Shown here piece by piece: positions 35,624-46,868 of a stretch of 60,000 nucleotides of DNA. The stretch spans positions 9,677,375 through 9,737,374 of the forward strand of contig CAIIXF020000005.1 in NCBI GenBank assembly GCA_903813345.2, given 5' to 3'. This DNA comes from Owenia fusiformis. Taxonomy: Eukaryota > Annelida > Polychaeta > Sabellida > Oweniidae. The position numbers and the translations under genes were made by a program. Numbering within the stretch: position 1 is the first letter of the stretch; every line of letters starts with the position of its first letter. Below the pieces are notes generated by a model. That model searched no databases. It saw only the letters and a program-made list of their open reading frames with translations, and was not told the DNA's origin.

Positions 35624-38600
35624 GTAAACTGTGCACTCTAGATTGGGGAGTTGTGTTGAAAGCTATCTTCCCTGGGGACCCTGTGTGCTGTTCATCTTAA
35701 CAGCTCAAAAATCACATCAATACTATTTATCATATTTTTAACTGGGTGCTAGTTAACAATTTAAACCACTTACTTGTACATTCTAGTAATCAAGTAAGGA
35801 TAATTTGATTGATGGTGCAAGTTAAACTGTTTTTATTATGAATTGGGAGACACCATTGAGAAGAGTTCTATTTCTGTGTTTTTTTGTTCACATTGTGTGC
35901 TTATGGAATCACCCACTTGTCCGTCTGTCCGTCCATCCTTTTATCTATCAAGAATTTTTGAATAAATGAAAATTGCCATTCATCTGAGCCTGTTTAATGT
36001 AAATATACCACACATCCAGTATCCAGAATGAATTAAATATGGCATTGTTTACCTTCTAGAAAAACGGACTGGAGATCCCCCTGCAATCCCATCATTCAAT
36101 CTAAATGCATTCAATCGCCAACCATCATTTGACACCCAGAAGTCTGAAGAGACGTCACCTGGTGTTGACATCGAGAAGGAGATTATGTTCAAGAATGTTG
36201 AGCCCATGAGTCCTAGTGGTGAGTACAATTTAGAAATTGCTATAATTTGACATAGCAAAGTCTGTAAGGGAATAAACCTATATTATTTTTTTGTATTCAT
36301 TTATTAGTCCAAATATAATCAAAATACAGATGTAAAATATACAATACAATTCTTAAATTGCCAAAAGGCATTGTATAAATAGACCCTTTCCTGGAATATT
36401 GGAAAACATTATGTTTGTCAGAATTTGCTGCTTATCACTGTATTCTCTTCACAATGTTTTTGCAAGATTGTACTAAATGATCCCATAAACTATTTTAGTG
36501 AATGTAAAACACCCAAACTACTGTTTTTTCAGAACCCTACCCTCCAGGGGGAGAAACAGAGGATGGGTCCATGCCTAATATACAAGAGCAGCTCTTTCAA
36601 CTTCAACTGAAAAATGATAAGGGTGAGTTAAAAATGAGAGAACGTTTAATATCTTCTCTGAGACTCCCAAAATCTTTTTATGTGTTTGGACAGTGGATTG
36701 GAACTGTTTTGTCTTGACATGAAATACTGAAATGCTACCAGCATACTAAGAAAAATGTTAAGGGTGAGTTAAGAAGGAAAGAATGTTAGATATGTCCTCT
36801 TAGAGTAAATGAAGCACTTTATTTCTGATGCTCCAATCTGCTCCAATACCTTATTTATGTTTAGACAGTGGATTGGAATAGTGTAATGACCATATTTAGT
36901 TTGATTTCAGAAACCTTAAACTCAGAAAATTATTTTAATTTCAGAAACCCAAAGTTTTGAAGAAAATGCTAAAGTTTCCACAAAGTCCCCTGCATCAACT
37001 CACAAGAAGCCTACAAGAGCACCTTATGTAGATGAAAACAAACCATCACAACAAGAATTCAAGAAAACAAACCAAAAACGTCAGGATATTGCAGAACCTC
37101 TTTCTTGGCGTAAAGGTCCTCAAGAGGTTGCACCACGTTTCAGAAAATTAAGAGAGCCTTCCCCAGATGATTACCAGCGTCCAGGGAAAAAGACACCACC
37201 CCTTTTGGCACAGCAACGTGAAAAAACTAATATTACACGTGACAATAGGACACACTGGAGGGATGAGGACAAAGGAGAGGATTATGATGGAAAATACAGG
37301 AACAGGTACAAGGAAAGAAATGCCCCACCCAGGTAAAGTTACATTCTTGGAATGAATCTTTTAGACAGAAAAAATTTGCATGTGTATTTAAACAAAAAAG
37401 ATTGCTGGTGTTTTTAAATGCCATAAATACAGTTTGAGAATGTGCCAATAATGAAGAATATCAGTTCGGAATATGACATGGTTAAAGGTTGACTTGTGTT
37501 ACATTTAATTTATGCTATTTTATTTAGGTTTAATAAACCAGCATACAACAGAGGAAGTCCAAATAAGAGTCATGATGGATCTGGTGACTATGCAGATATT
37601 GAACCTCCCAAATACAACCAAACAGAACGAGCTCAACCAATCACAAAGAAGTAAGAGTTAATTCATGAAACTATGAAATAATATGTCTGTAGTCAATAGT
37701 TCTCAAAGTGATCTCCACATAGTAATTTGCATTAATCAAAAAAGTTTGATATATTACTCTCAATCCTAATCAACCACTATATCAACAGCATCATCTACAG
37801 TAATTACAACAGCATCATTGTCAATAATCACATATTAAGTTTGGAAACATCTGAATGGACAACATATAGTACTATTTGCACATAGTAAAGGACAAAGGAT
37901 TTATTGGATAAAAGTGACATCATAAATGTTACTTGCAGTTCTCACCCACTGTACATGTACTTCTGATTTTAGCTTTAATCAATCAGATCATTGATTTAAT
38001 TTTCATATATTCTCAAAGGAAACCAGAGCCTGTGGATAAACTTAGTGATAAAGAGAAGAAGAAGAATGAATATGACTGGCACAGTCTTCAGTTTGGCCAT
38101 AAAGTCAGCAATCTGCTTAACACTGTCACATTGGACAATGTGGAGTCAACAATCTCAGCATTACATGATCTTGTTTACCCTGGTATGTTGAACCAATAAT
38201 AAACATGCTAGCACTGTATTGCAAACTTATTCAAGAGTTAAATATGTTCCAACTTTGTTGCATCTATAATGATTTTGTTTATTATGTCACCACCATATAT
38301 TGTTAGAGTTCCCAATTTTTGGTGGAAGGGATTTGGCATTTGGCCATCGGTTGTCAGTGTCTTAAATGGTGGGTGGTAACATATTGCATGTTAATGCCTT
38401 GTTACTATATATCATGCTTATTATATTATAGTGCATTTCTGTATATACACAATCCTTGAGAATCAGAATAGAAACCTTTGTGTCTTGTTGTAGAGAAGAG
38501 TATGTTTGAAGGTCTCCCAGGCAAGAAGGAACTGTACCTCTGCATAAGTGACATTGTAGAGAGAGCCATGGAGAAATTGAATCATGAGTTCTATTCCATA

Positions 38601-41600
38601 GCTGCCCAGATTGTCACCAGTTTTAAAGGTAAGCTGGTCCTAAATGCATTTCCATGTTACCACCAGAAGTGCTGACATATTGTTATAGTCTCCAACTTTT
38701 TTCTGGACTGTATTTGATGATTGGTGGTGTTCGGTGGTTGGTGGTCAGTGTGACATTTTGCATTATGCCTTGTTTCATTTGTATTGGGTAATAAGCCTCT
38801 TACCATAATAACCCATTAACATACTTGATGTATTTTCCAAAAGTAAATTTCTCAATCCAGTTTGATGTCCTGGGGGATATTGTCAGGGGTAAAATGTGTT
38901 TCTATTCTGAAAAGTAACCAAGCTTATATAAACAGTTGTTCTCATTTTCAGAAACCAGCCCAAACTTTGATGATGTCATCAGTGGTGTTTTGTGGGATCA
39001 CCAAGGTGACTTTGTGAAGGTCAGTGAAGATAGGATTCTTAAATCAAATCCTTTCCTTGTGATTAACACAATAAAAAACCTCTAAACCATGACTTTTGAA
39101 AATATCTGTTTAGTAGGACTTCTGGTTGTGACAATTTTCACTATAAATCCATAATGATGAAACATTAACCTGCACAAAGATTACTTTATATCATCTAATT
39201 TGATTTTTACTAGATACTGAGCATGAGGGTGAGCTTTTATAGCACTATACTATTGCTCCTGTTGTACAGCACAGTATCGTACAGCACAGCACAGTACAGT
39301 ACAGTACAGTACAGTTTATGCTCATCTGAATTATTGCATTGCAGGTCAGTGACAAAGAGAGTGATATTCTGATAGCTGAGGGTTATTGTACTCTTCTTGC
39401 CACACTCTACTGCTATGTTCAACAGTGGCACACGTCACATCAACACACTGGGTAAGAATGAAGGCAAAATCAACAAGTTGGGTAAATTCATTGAATTACA
39501 ATGGACATCTATGGACCAGTTATTGAACAGATTAGCCTACATTATGTATTTCCAATTAGATTGTTGTATAATTCCATCAAGAGCAAACAACTGGATGCCC
39601 CCTGTGTTAAAACTTATAATTGTGATCTTTAAACTTCATAGTCCATAATGATTTTCCAAAAAGTACTTTTATGTATATTTTTAGTTGAAAATTGGAATTC
39701 AAATATTTCACCAGATTGAAGTTTCTTAATGATTAAATATCCAAATATGATACAAAACAATTTACTTGTCAAAACAGGATTTTGTATTTCTTCAAGTTCT
39801 ACATTTCAGAATTAGTTGAAAGCTTAAAGGCCTAAATTTCTGTTAAGTAGAAACCCAGGGTGTTTTAATTATAGAGCCAGTTAACATACCCATTAAGAGC
39901 TGACCAATCAGCTGGCAGTAGAAGTTGCTTTTGTTTATTTGAACCCTTCTTGACCCGAAATCTGATCTTTGACCCTAGCTGTGGATGATGCTATTGGTCG
40001 GATTCAAATTTTGAACTTTTCTACTGAACATAATTAAGTAGCATTTAAAAAACTTTGACATGTTCTTATTCAAAATTAGAATAATATTTCACCAAACTGA
40101 TTACATTTTTGTCGTCTCCAAATGTTCATAAATATCCACAACAAGTTTCAAAACAAACAAAAGCCAATTTACCGAGAATGACTAAAAAACAATAAAAATT
40201 TACTGGTTTCTGTAAATAGAAGGTATTTAAACAGACATATTTGGCTGTTCCAAGCAACCCCCTCTTCTTTTATACTGGATTTTGGTCTTTAAGTGAATCT
40301 TAAAGCTGGACTGCGCTCCGAAACGCAATCTCGGGTTGTTTCGGGGGTGAACTTTATCATTTTGAGCTTAATGAAAGATTATAGAATGATGAACAAATGG
40401 GGCAAATCTTGTGTAGAAATACTTACGATAAATGTGTCATTTCAAAGATTATTCATTGAATTGCTTCGATCGGCGCCGACGATATGATTTTGGAAAAATT
40501 TCTAAATGAAGAACGTGACGTCACTTCCGAATCATAGCATTCAAAATAAGTAACGTTTAATTACGTCCAACATTCATAAGAAGACGGTGGTCTTGGGGTA
40601 CAATTCTCGCTTAGCACGCGGGAGGCCCGGGTTCGAATCCCGTATTCGCCTTTTTATTTTTTTTAACTAAATGATTGTTCTTTGATATAACGCAGAAAAA
40701 AACAATTTTTATTTACATAAACTTTATAATTATTAGAGCTTAAAAATGTAAAAACAATATATGTCAACATATTGCGTTTTGGAGCGATGTGCAGGTTTAA
40801 GTGAGCCATTATAAGTAAAATATGTTGAAAATCTTCTGTGTTTCAGAAGTGGTATTGAGATGTGTCTGATACAAAGTGCCCAAAAGTGGATTCTATTCAA
40901 TAAAAGGGTGAGTTATAACAATATGATTAGCTGGAAGGAAGTGTTTATCTTTTGTACGGTCCTCTTACATACATACGTGTACATTTTTTGGTTAATATTG
41001 TAAAAGCAAATATTGTATGCTCACTGTGACTAATTCATAGTAAGCTTTTGACATTGGCATAATGTTATAATTCTAACTCAGCTTTTGTATCTATTTGCAG
41101 GTGGTGATATTCTGTTATGTTAATGCATTGTTATTCATTCTGTTTTATAGAAACAGCATACCAACCCAAATGCCCTATATAATCTATATGGCAGGTGTTT
41201 CCAAATACTCTACAACACTGCGGGTGCCTACTTAGAAATGGCGATCCCATTGGAGGTAGATTCATGGTTTGAAGAGCTGCAAGAAAAGATATTGGATGAA
41301 GATTTGCCAAGGTATCTCGCATGTGCTATATCTGTGAAATTGTAGTTATATTTCAATGTTATATAATGAGTCAAGCAAGAGTAGACTTCTTTGAATTAAT
41401 CTATACTGATAAAAGTTACTTTAAGAAATGTACAAATTGTAATCCTATAATTGCATTTGACAAGTCTTTTATCATACAATTAAAAGTTTATTAATTGTAA
41501 TAACGTACATTTGAATTTGTGCATTTGTAGTTAAAAAGATGCCTTAAATGTTCACTCTTTTATCCTTCAAATACAGTGAAACCTGCAAAGTGGATCACAT

Positions 41601-44600
41601 CTGGAATTGGAATACCTCTGTTCGTGGAACACTTCAGAGTCTCAAGACCAACTGAATTAATGTTAAAGAAGCTTCTATAAGTGGGACGCCTCCCAGATGG
41701 AATGCTTGATAGGTACCAAAGGTGCTCCACTTACACAGGTTTTACTGTTTAATTGTTCTAATCATTTGCATTGAAACTATATAAATATATTTTGTTTTTA
41801 CTTTTCAGACATGTGCGGGAGGAGTTACTTGCAGTACTTCTACAGCGTAAAAAGAATCAATTTGACCAAGAGAAAACTGAGATGTCTGCACCTCCAAGTG
41901 AGACAGAGAGTGTTACTACATCATCACAAACAGATCCCCCTGTTGGGGAAGAAGGTGAGATCATCAGTGGTAACATAAAGCATTGATTTAGACATTATCA
42001 GTTATCTCCCTAACATTAAAGCAAGTAGGCGCAGCACCCACCTGAGATTTTGATAATACTGTAATAGGCTTGCACCCACCTGAGAATCTATTTGCACCCA
42101 CTTGAAAATTAGAAAAATAGGCATATTTTGACCAATTTTGGTCTGAATTGTGAAAATGAGAATTTTGCACCCACTTGAGAAAAAATCATGTTGAGATCAA
42201 TGATTATATATATAAAGTATGTAAGAGCTTTGTTTGCTGAAGAAAGGAAGCACAAATATCAAGTTGTGTTTCAATGCAATATTTTCCACTTGATACAAAA
42301 TTTGAGAAAAATAACTTAGACCAGATATTTGGACTTGTCTCATGATAAGAACATTCTAATTATCAGCTGCTGAAAAGTGTGACACATACAGTCTCTAATG
42401 TGCCCGAGAAATTTTTTTACCCAAATAGTTTTAAAAAAGTCGCAAACTTGCAAAAATTCATGGAGCTCATTTTATATTTCCAGGCTTGAGTGAGTCAAAA
42501 GAAAGTGTTAGCATTCACAATTCTACTGATAGCGTAGACTGGGACCCTAGTGCTAATATCAAAGCTATGCTGAAAAACCTGAAACTCGAACATCTGCTTG
42601 AGAAATTTGAGGAATTTGGGATACGAGTGAGTACAGATTTGAAGAACTTTTTGTCTAAAGATAATACATACATTGTTCAAAGTTGAATATATTTTTTAAG
42701 GTTAAGATTTATTTATTTGCATAATATTTATGTAACACTTTTTGACATAGTAGGAAGGCTGAGGTAAAGTTATATTATTGGCCTCCCTCCAAAAATTTGA
42801 ATAAGACAGTACACATGTGATGTTATAAATATTCACTTATTTGAACACGGGGTCGGAACAGAGTAAAATTGATGAAGGACCCAACAGTGAGTTATTTTTT
42901 GATTGACTCTTATACTTCCAGGATGCAGTTCTTGAACTTGATGCTAATGAACTGAAAGATTTGCTGAAGGAATGTGGTTTTAGAATTGGTCACATCATGG
43001 AAATCAAGATGTATCTCACCAAACAATCAGGTTTGTTCAATATTAATGGACATCATATGTATACTACTGTTTTTTTTAAAATTAAAGTGGCACTTTGTTA
43101 TTCAAGTATAAATAACCTGGAAGCTGGATATAAACATCTGTATATAGTACATATTATGATTGGCCCTATGTCTGCTATGTATCACTTGTCATATTAGAGT
43201 ACAATCTTGACGTAAATGTGTGCTAAAGTATTCAAAATTGGGTGAAACATTTAAAAGATATTAAAAATACAGAATTTTATCCACTTATATTGGAAGTTAG
43301 ATTATTAAGCTATAATATTATATATAAATACTCCCTTTTTGGGGTCATAGCCACTACAACCTGTAAATATGTTTCATTGATTTTAGTAATAAAAAAACCA
43401 ATGTACTTTGGATATTTTTGTTTTCTATAGTTGAAAAAATTATTTTTTACCAAATGCTGCCAGATTAATTTTTGTTTTGAATGGTTACAAAAATCAATTT
43501 TAATGAATGATTTATTATCCGTATATAAATCTCTGTTTCAGGTAGTAGCAGTAGCAGATCTACCCCCTCCATGTATAGTACACCTCCACGTCACGTCTCC
43601 GTAGAACCCCCACCACAGCCCACTCAACAAACAATACAGGAGCCACAGATCTCACGCCACACATCCCTGGAACCACAAGTGCAGAATACCGCCCCAGTAT
43701 CCAGTATGGCTCCTCTACCCTCTAAGTCAAACAATATAGACTTGATCACCCCTGATGCCTTTTCAATTAGTGCCAAAGCTAAAATTGCCCAAGGAGAAAG
43801 AGCTCTGCACAGAGCCAAGTCACCATATGATGACAAGGGGCCTGGAGAATATGCAAGAAAGCAGGAGCAGTCTGGGTATATTAAACAACCAGAGCAGTTT
43901 ATGACACAACTAGACAAATCTGCCTATGCTAAGCAACCAGATTTGTATGCCAAACAAGAGGATCAGTCTAGCTATCAGTCTGAGCAACCCAGTCACTATG
44001 CAAAACAACCTGAAAAGTCTGGTAAACAACCAGATGAGTATGCTAAACAAAAAGGAGTATTAACATCTGCTGCCTCTGTGCTACCAAGTGAAGAGGCAGT
44101 CCTATCTGCAAGCAAACTACTGAGCAACTCCAGGCAATCAAATTCTGCACATGAATCTTACCCAAAGACTCATAACAACAATAGTAAGAGACAAAACCAA
44201 TATAAAACAGGAAATACACCCCCTGACCAGAGAGCAGATCCTCGGTCTCTAAGGAACAACAGGTCCAGTGAGACATCAGAGTCAGATTGGAGGAAATCCA
44301 GGCCATACGAATCTTACTCCAGACCTTCAGATGGCTCCAGTCGTCAGCCTGTGAATATCCCAGCCAAGAAGGAATCCTCCCTGTACAAGAACCCACCTGA
44401 AGAACTGTTTGCACCAAGTTATTTGAACAATGAAACCATGCAAGGAATGATCTCCGGAAAGTCACCAGAATCTCCAAGTGCACGTGTACCAGAGGATGTT
44501 GTATACGAGACCATGCAATCTATGAGGAATGAATCTAGGAAGAAAATAGGCTCACAGTCACCACCAGGTTTTCGAATGGCACCCTTTGGGACATCCCCAC

Positions 44601-45706
44601 CTAATCAAAACCAACAATCACAGTCTTATTCGCAGGATAGATTTATGAATGCATCTAATCAGCAGAAATCTAAGCCTGTAGTAGACTACTCTGAGCCATA
44701 TTGGATGTCTGGCAGGCAGAGACCTCATTCTACTATCCCAGATAGACAACCGGATGTTCCTTTCTATAAAACAGGCAGTAAAGATGATATGGCCATGGAT
44801 CAGACCCTGCAGTATAGAGGGTATGTAAAGGAGCAGGAACAATATAATAGACCTACCAGTGGTAGATCTCATAATGACATTGAAAAGGATCAGCATAATG
44901 GCCAAAAAGAAATTGAAGAGATTAAGAATCAGTCTGAACAATATGAGGATATGGCTCATGAACAAGACAATCACCAGAACAATAATCAGTATTACAGCTC
45001 CAATTCCTATGCTGCTAAGCTCAAGGATAATCCTACGCAACCTGAGAAGGCTAAATATTCTAGCTCCCATAAAACGGAGCCAGTGGTGCTCAAAAAGAGG
45101 AAAAATTCAAAAAATCTTGAGGAAGTTAATCGCCCCCAAGCTGCGGTTGGTTCAATAAAGTCTCTAGTTGCTGATTGGATTAGCCATCCTGCTGCATCCA
45201 CAAATACAGAGGATGGCGTTTCACAAGAGGAGGGTGCATATTCAAGAGAACGGCAACAGAGTGATGAGGGCAGAAGAAGAAAGAGGTCTTCTGGGGAAAT
45301 TTCATACCCAGTACTTGTGAATTCACCCCCGGATACCTACGCAGGACATGTTAACCCTCCTCCCCCTAAGCCCCAAGAGGCCCCCATAGATGAGAGTGAG
45401 TTTCCCCCTCTTGGAGCTGAACCATCCAAAATTACCAGCCCTCGCTCTTATCTCCCCCCTACTCCAAACTCTGATGTTGTATCATCAGAGTATAACCCTA
45501 ACCCAGCCATGGACTACCATCAATCACCAGAGTATGGGCAAGAAACACCTCTGCCATCTCTACCGCAATATAATCCTTCATCAAACCCATTCTCCAGGCC
45601 TAGGACAGGTTTTGGATCTGCAAGGAGATTCTGTACATTGTGCCATGAGGAAGATCACCAGACTTATAACTGCCCCCAGAGGGCCAAGAACTTTTTCCTA
45701 CATTAA
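33470..45706 (+). CDS. Tudor-MIF4G-SAM-zinc knuckle protein, 19 coding exons
   Basis: Exons: 33470-33581 (coding part), 33803-33971, 34524-34668, 35150-35274, 35514-35623, 36060-36218, 36533-36622, 36945-37332, 37528-37650, 38019-38182, 38494-38628, 38952-39019, 39345-39451, 40847-40907, 41151-41311, 41809-41954, 42484-42626, 42922-43030, 43542-45706. All introns are GT/AG and phases agree; total 4,680 bp (1,559 codons plus stop). Domain order: extended Tudor (~17-220), disordered basic linker (~230-470), MIF4G-like helices (~475-735), SAM (~770-835), long Q/S/P-rich tail, and CCHC knuckle (~1540-1553). Tudor domains usually bind dimethyl-arginine in germ-granule proteins, and MIF4G domains bind eIF4A or other translation/mRNA-decay factors. 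I infer a cytoplasmic, perhaps germ-line RNA-granule role. I do not recognise a named orthologue. The start is the first ATG with G at -3 after an in-frame TGA at 33428; ATG 33461 is the alternative. Confidence 0.88.
34363..34511 (-). repeat. ~120-bp dispersed repeat, Tudor intron copy next to an acceptor
   Basis: Reverse orientation, i.e. antisense to the Tudor gene. It ends TTAATGCCTTGTA only 12 bp before the acceptor CAG at 34523. Confidence 0.8.
34708..34808 (-). repeat. ~120-bp dispersed repeat, Tudor intron copy
   Basis: Reverse orientation, with CACCACAAGTGGGACATATTG at one end and GTGACATTTTGCATG at the other. Antisense to the host gene. Confidence 0.8.
38019..41954 (+). CDS. MIF4G-like helical domain exons
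   Basis: Seven exons (38019-38182 to 41809-41954) encode an all-helical stretch: FGHKVSNLLNTVTLDNVEST, ELYLCISDIVERAMEKLNHE, AQIVTSFK, GYCTLLATLYCYVQQWHT, LYNLYGRCFQI and VREELLAVLLQRKKNQ. The order and the final helix resemble the single MIF4G domain of Paip1 and SLIP1-type proteins, which binds eIF4A or eIF3. The match is by pattern, not by search. Confidence 0.75.
38283..38403 (-). repeat. ~120-bp dispersed repeat, Tudor intron copy
   Basis: Reverse orientation from TATGTCACCACC to TTAATGCCTTGTT, 90 bp before the acceptor of exon 38494-38628. Antisense to the host gene. Confidence 0.8.
38653..38774 (-). repeat. ~120-bp dispersed repeat, Tudor intron copy
   Basis: Reverse orientation from ATGTTACCACCAGAAGTG to TTTTGCATTATGCCTTG, 25 bp after the donor of exon 38494-38628. 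Antisense to the host gene. Confidence 0.8.
39263..39315. repeat. Microsatellite (GTACA/GCACA) before an acceptor
   Basis: About ten repeats of a 5-bp unit (CAGTA/CAGCA) in the intron just upstream of the acceptor at 39344. It brings many AG dinucleotides close to the branch region. Confidence 0.85.
40582..40650 (+). pseudogene. tRNA-like sequence (tRNA pseudogene or SINE head)
   Basis: The anticodon and T arms are well formed: stem CTCGC/GCGGG around loop TTAGCAC, then a T arm with GGGTTCGAATCCC (a perfect Pol III B box). The body TTCTCGC...GCGGGAGGCCCGGGTTCGA resembles tRNA-Gly, but the anticodon position reads AGC (Ala type). The acceptor strands (AAGACGG and ATTCGCC) do not pair, so it is not a working tRNA. 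A run of T (40651-40664) follows, suited to Pol III termination. It lies in the 1.4-kb intron 39452-40846. Confidence 0.65.
41098..41134 (-). repeat. Fragment of the ~120-bp repeat beside an acceptor
   Basis: Only the end GGTGGTGATATTCTGTTATG plus TTAATGCATTGTTA remains, reverse orientation, 16 bp before the acceptor TAG at 41150. Confidence 0.7.
41574..41747. mobile_element. Pogo/Tigger-like MITE in a Tudor intron
   Basis: It begins CAGTGAAACCTGCAAAGTGG and ends CCACTTACACAGGTTTTACTG, imperfect inverted ends of about 20 bp with CAGT termini. TA lies at the left edge. 174 bp, no coding capacity. Related ends occur at 46019-46170 and 46335-46490. Confidence 0.7.
42003..42190. repeat. ~190-bp dispersed repeat, copy 1 (Tudor intron)
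   Basis: It shares order and wording with 46679-46868: TCTCCCTAACATTAAAGCAAG, several CACCCACCTGAGA/CACCCACTTGAAAA units, GGCATATTTTGACCAATTT, and GAGAATTTTGCACCCACTTG. The short CACCCACTTGA unit is itself repeated. No inverted ends are clear. Confidence 0.75.
42484..43030 (+). CDS. SAM domain exons
   Basis: Two exons (42484-42626 and 42922-43030) encode IKAMLKNLKLEHLLEKFEEF, then DAVLELDANELKDLLKECGF and RIGHIMEIKMYLTKQ. This is the five-helix SAM pattern: L..L.LE.....F, then LdaneLkdLL.e.Gi, then G....I...... SAM domains self-associate, and in Smaug-type proteins they bind RNA hairpins. Confidence 0.85.
43542..45706 (+). CDS. Large last exon: low-complexity tail and CCHC zinc knuckle
   Basis: A 721-codon exon. 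It starts with a Ser run (GSSSSRS), then Pro/Gln-rich sequence, then a degenerate repeat built on YAKQP(E/D) at ~44 kb. Long Q/S/N/R-rich disorder follows, with a patch of DESEFPPLGAEP near the end. The C-terminus holds CTLCHEEDHQTYNC, a Cys-x2-Cys-x4-His-x4-Cys knuckle similar to the CLIP-170 type, only a few residues before the stop at 45704-45706. Antisense frames inside it are composition artefacts. Confidence 0.9.
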
Positions 45707-46018
45707 ATACATTACAGTAACTGAGCAAAAATAATGGGGTTTCTGATGGGAAGTTTTTAGTATTCAGGCTTTTCAAAGTTTCAGAACTCTAACATTATGC
45801 TGTTCTCTAAACTGCTTAAGGAAAATAAGAACACCAAGTATAATATCCAATACTCAGACCAACAGTATCATATTTCCTCGTGACGATTTTTTATATGATG
45901 GATGGCTCATTGGACATTTAAAGGAATTCTGAAGAATAGAAATAACAAATTAAAGCAAAGGCTGATTAGTAGTTACCCTAAAGTCCAATACTATGCTTGA
46001 AATTGCAAAAAAGATGTA

Positions 46019-46170
46019 CAGTAAAACCTGTGTATATTGAACTTTTTTGCTGTTCATTGTTGGCAGGTGTTCACTACAAAAATGGTAATTCATACAGTGG
46101 AGTACATGTTTGTAATGTGCGGAGGAATGGTGTCAGCTAGAGACAGCCGTTCACTAGACAAGTTTTACTG
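46019..46170. mobile_element. 152-bp pogo-like MITE
   Basis: It begins CAGTAAAACCTGTGTATATT and ends AGACAAGTTTTACTG, with TA on both sides (46017-46018 and 46171-46172). Internal words TTGAAC and GTTCACTA recur near both ends. Confidence 0.75.
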
Positions 46171-46334
46171 TATGTGGACACAGTTTTAATGCTGATAAGA
46201 TCTTAATAGTTACTCCTAAGGTAGTCGTCATGGAATATAATCATGAAATAAGAAATAAATGACGACTACTTTTGAGGCATAAAACATTTTGTGATTGCAA
46301 TATTATAATTGGCAGCTTGATTTTTATTGATCGA

Positions 46335-46490
46335 GAGTAAAACATGTGTATATTGAACATTTTTGCCAAGAAAAAATGCTGGTGTTCACTACAGAGAGGG
46401 TAATTTATACAGAAGTCAGTAGAGTATCTAGTGTGTCCAATAGAGACAGGTGTTCACTAGAGAGGGTTGTTCACTAAGACAGGTTTTACT
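46335..46490. mobile_element. Second pogo-like MITE of the same family
   Basis: GAGTAAAACATGTGTATATT on the left and AAGACAGGTTTTACT on the right, with internal order as in 46019-46170 (GGTGTTCACTACA, CAGGTGTTCACTAGAG). Ends are less well kept than in the first copy. Confidence 0.7.
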
Positions 46491-46678
46491 ATAAGGTCTT
46501 ATCTTATTTTGTAAGACTAGATTAAAGATCTGGTTCTGCTGTTAAAGGATTATATCATATTCATACAATGTAGATGCGCTGATTTTTAAAGAATCTAGTA
46601 TGTGCAAAGTGTAGTTGACTGTCCATTAAGGCAGTTGAAAAGGAAATAAAAGAAATTAATCAGTGTATGATCTACAAT

Positions 46679-46868
46679 GATCTCCCCAGCATTAAAGCAA
46701 GTGATCGCAGTACCCACCTGAGATTTTAAAAGAAGGCTTGCACCCACTTGAAAATTCATTTGTACTCACTTGAAAATGAGACAAATCATAAAAAGTGGGC
46801 ATATTTTGACCAATTTCAGTGTAAATTGTGATAATGAGAATTTTGCATCTACTTGAGACAAAATCCTG
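46679..46868. repeat. ~190-bp dispersed repeat, copy 2
   Basis: Same orientation and order as the copy at 42003-42190, with the CACCCACTTGAAAA and GGCATATTTTGACCAATTT blocks. About 0.97 kb after the Tudor stop codon. Confidence 0.75.

Noticed and set aside
40582-40650. Functional tRNA-Ala or tRNA-Gly gene
   Set aside because: The anticodon and T arms are good, but the acceptor strands do not pair and the D arm is poor.
44043-45070. Long minus-strand frames inside the last Tudor exon
   Set aside because: Hydrophobic-looking antisense shadows of the Gln/Ser-rich coding sequence; no start context or splice support.
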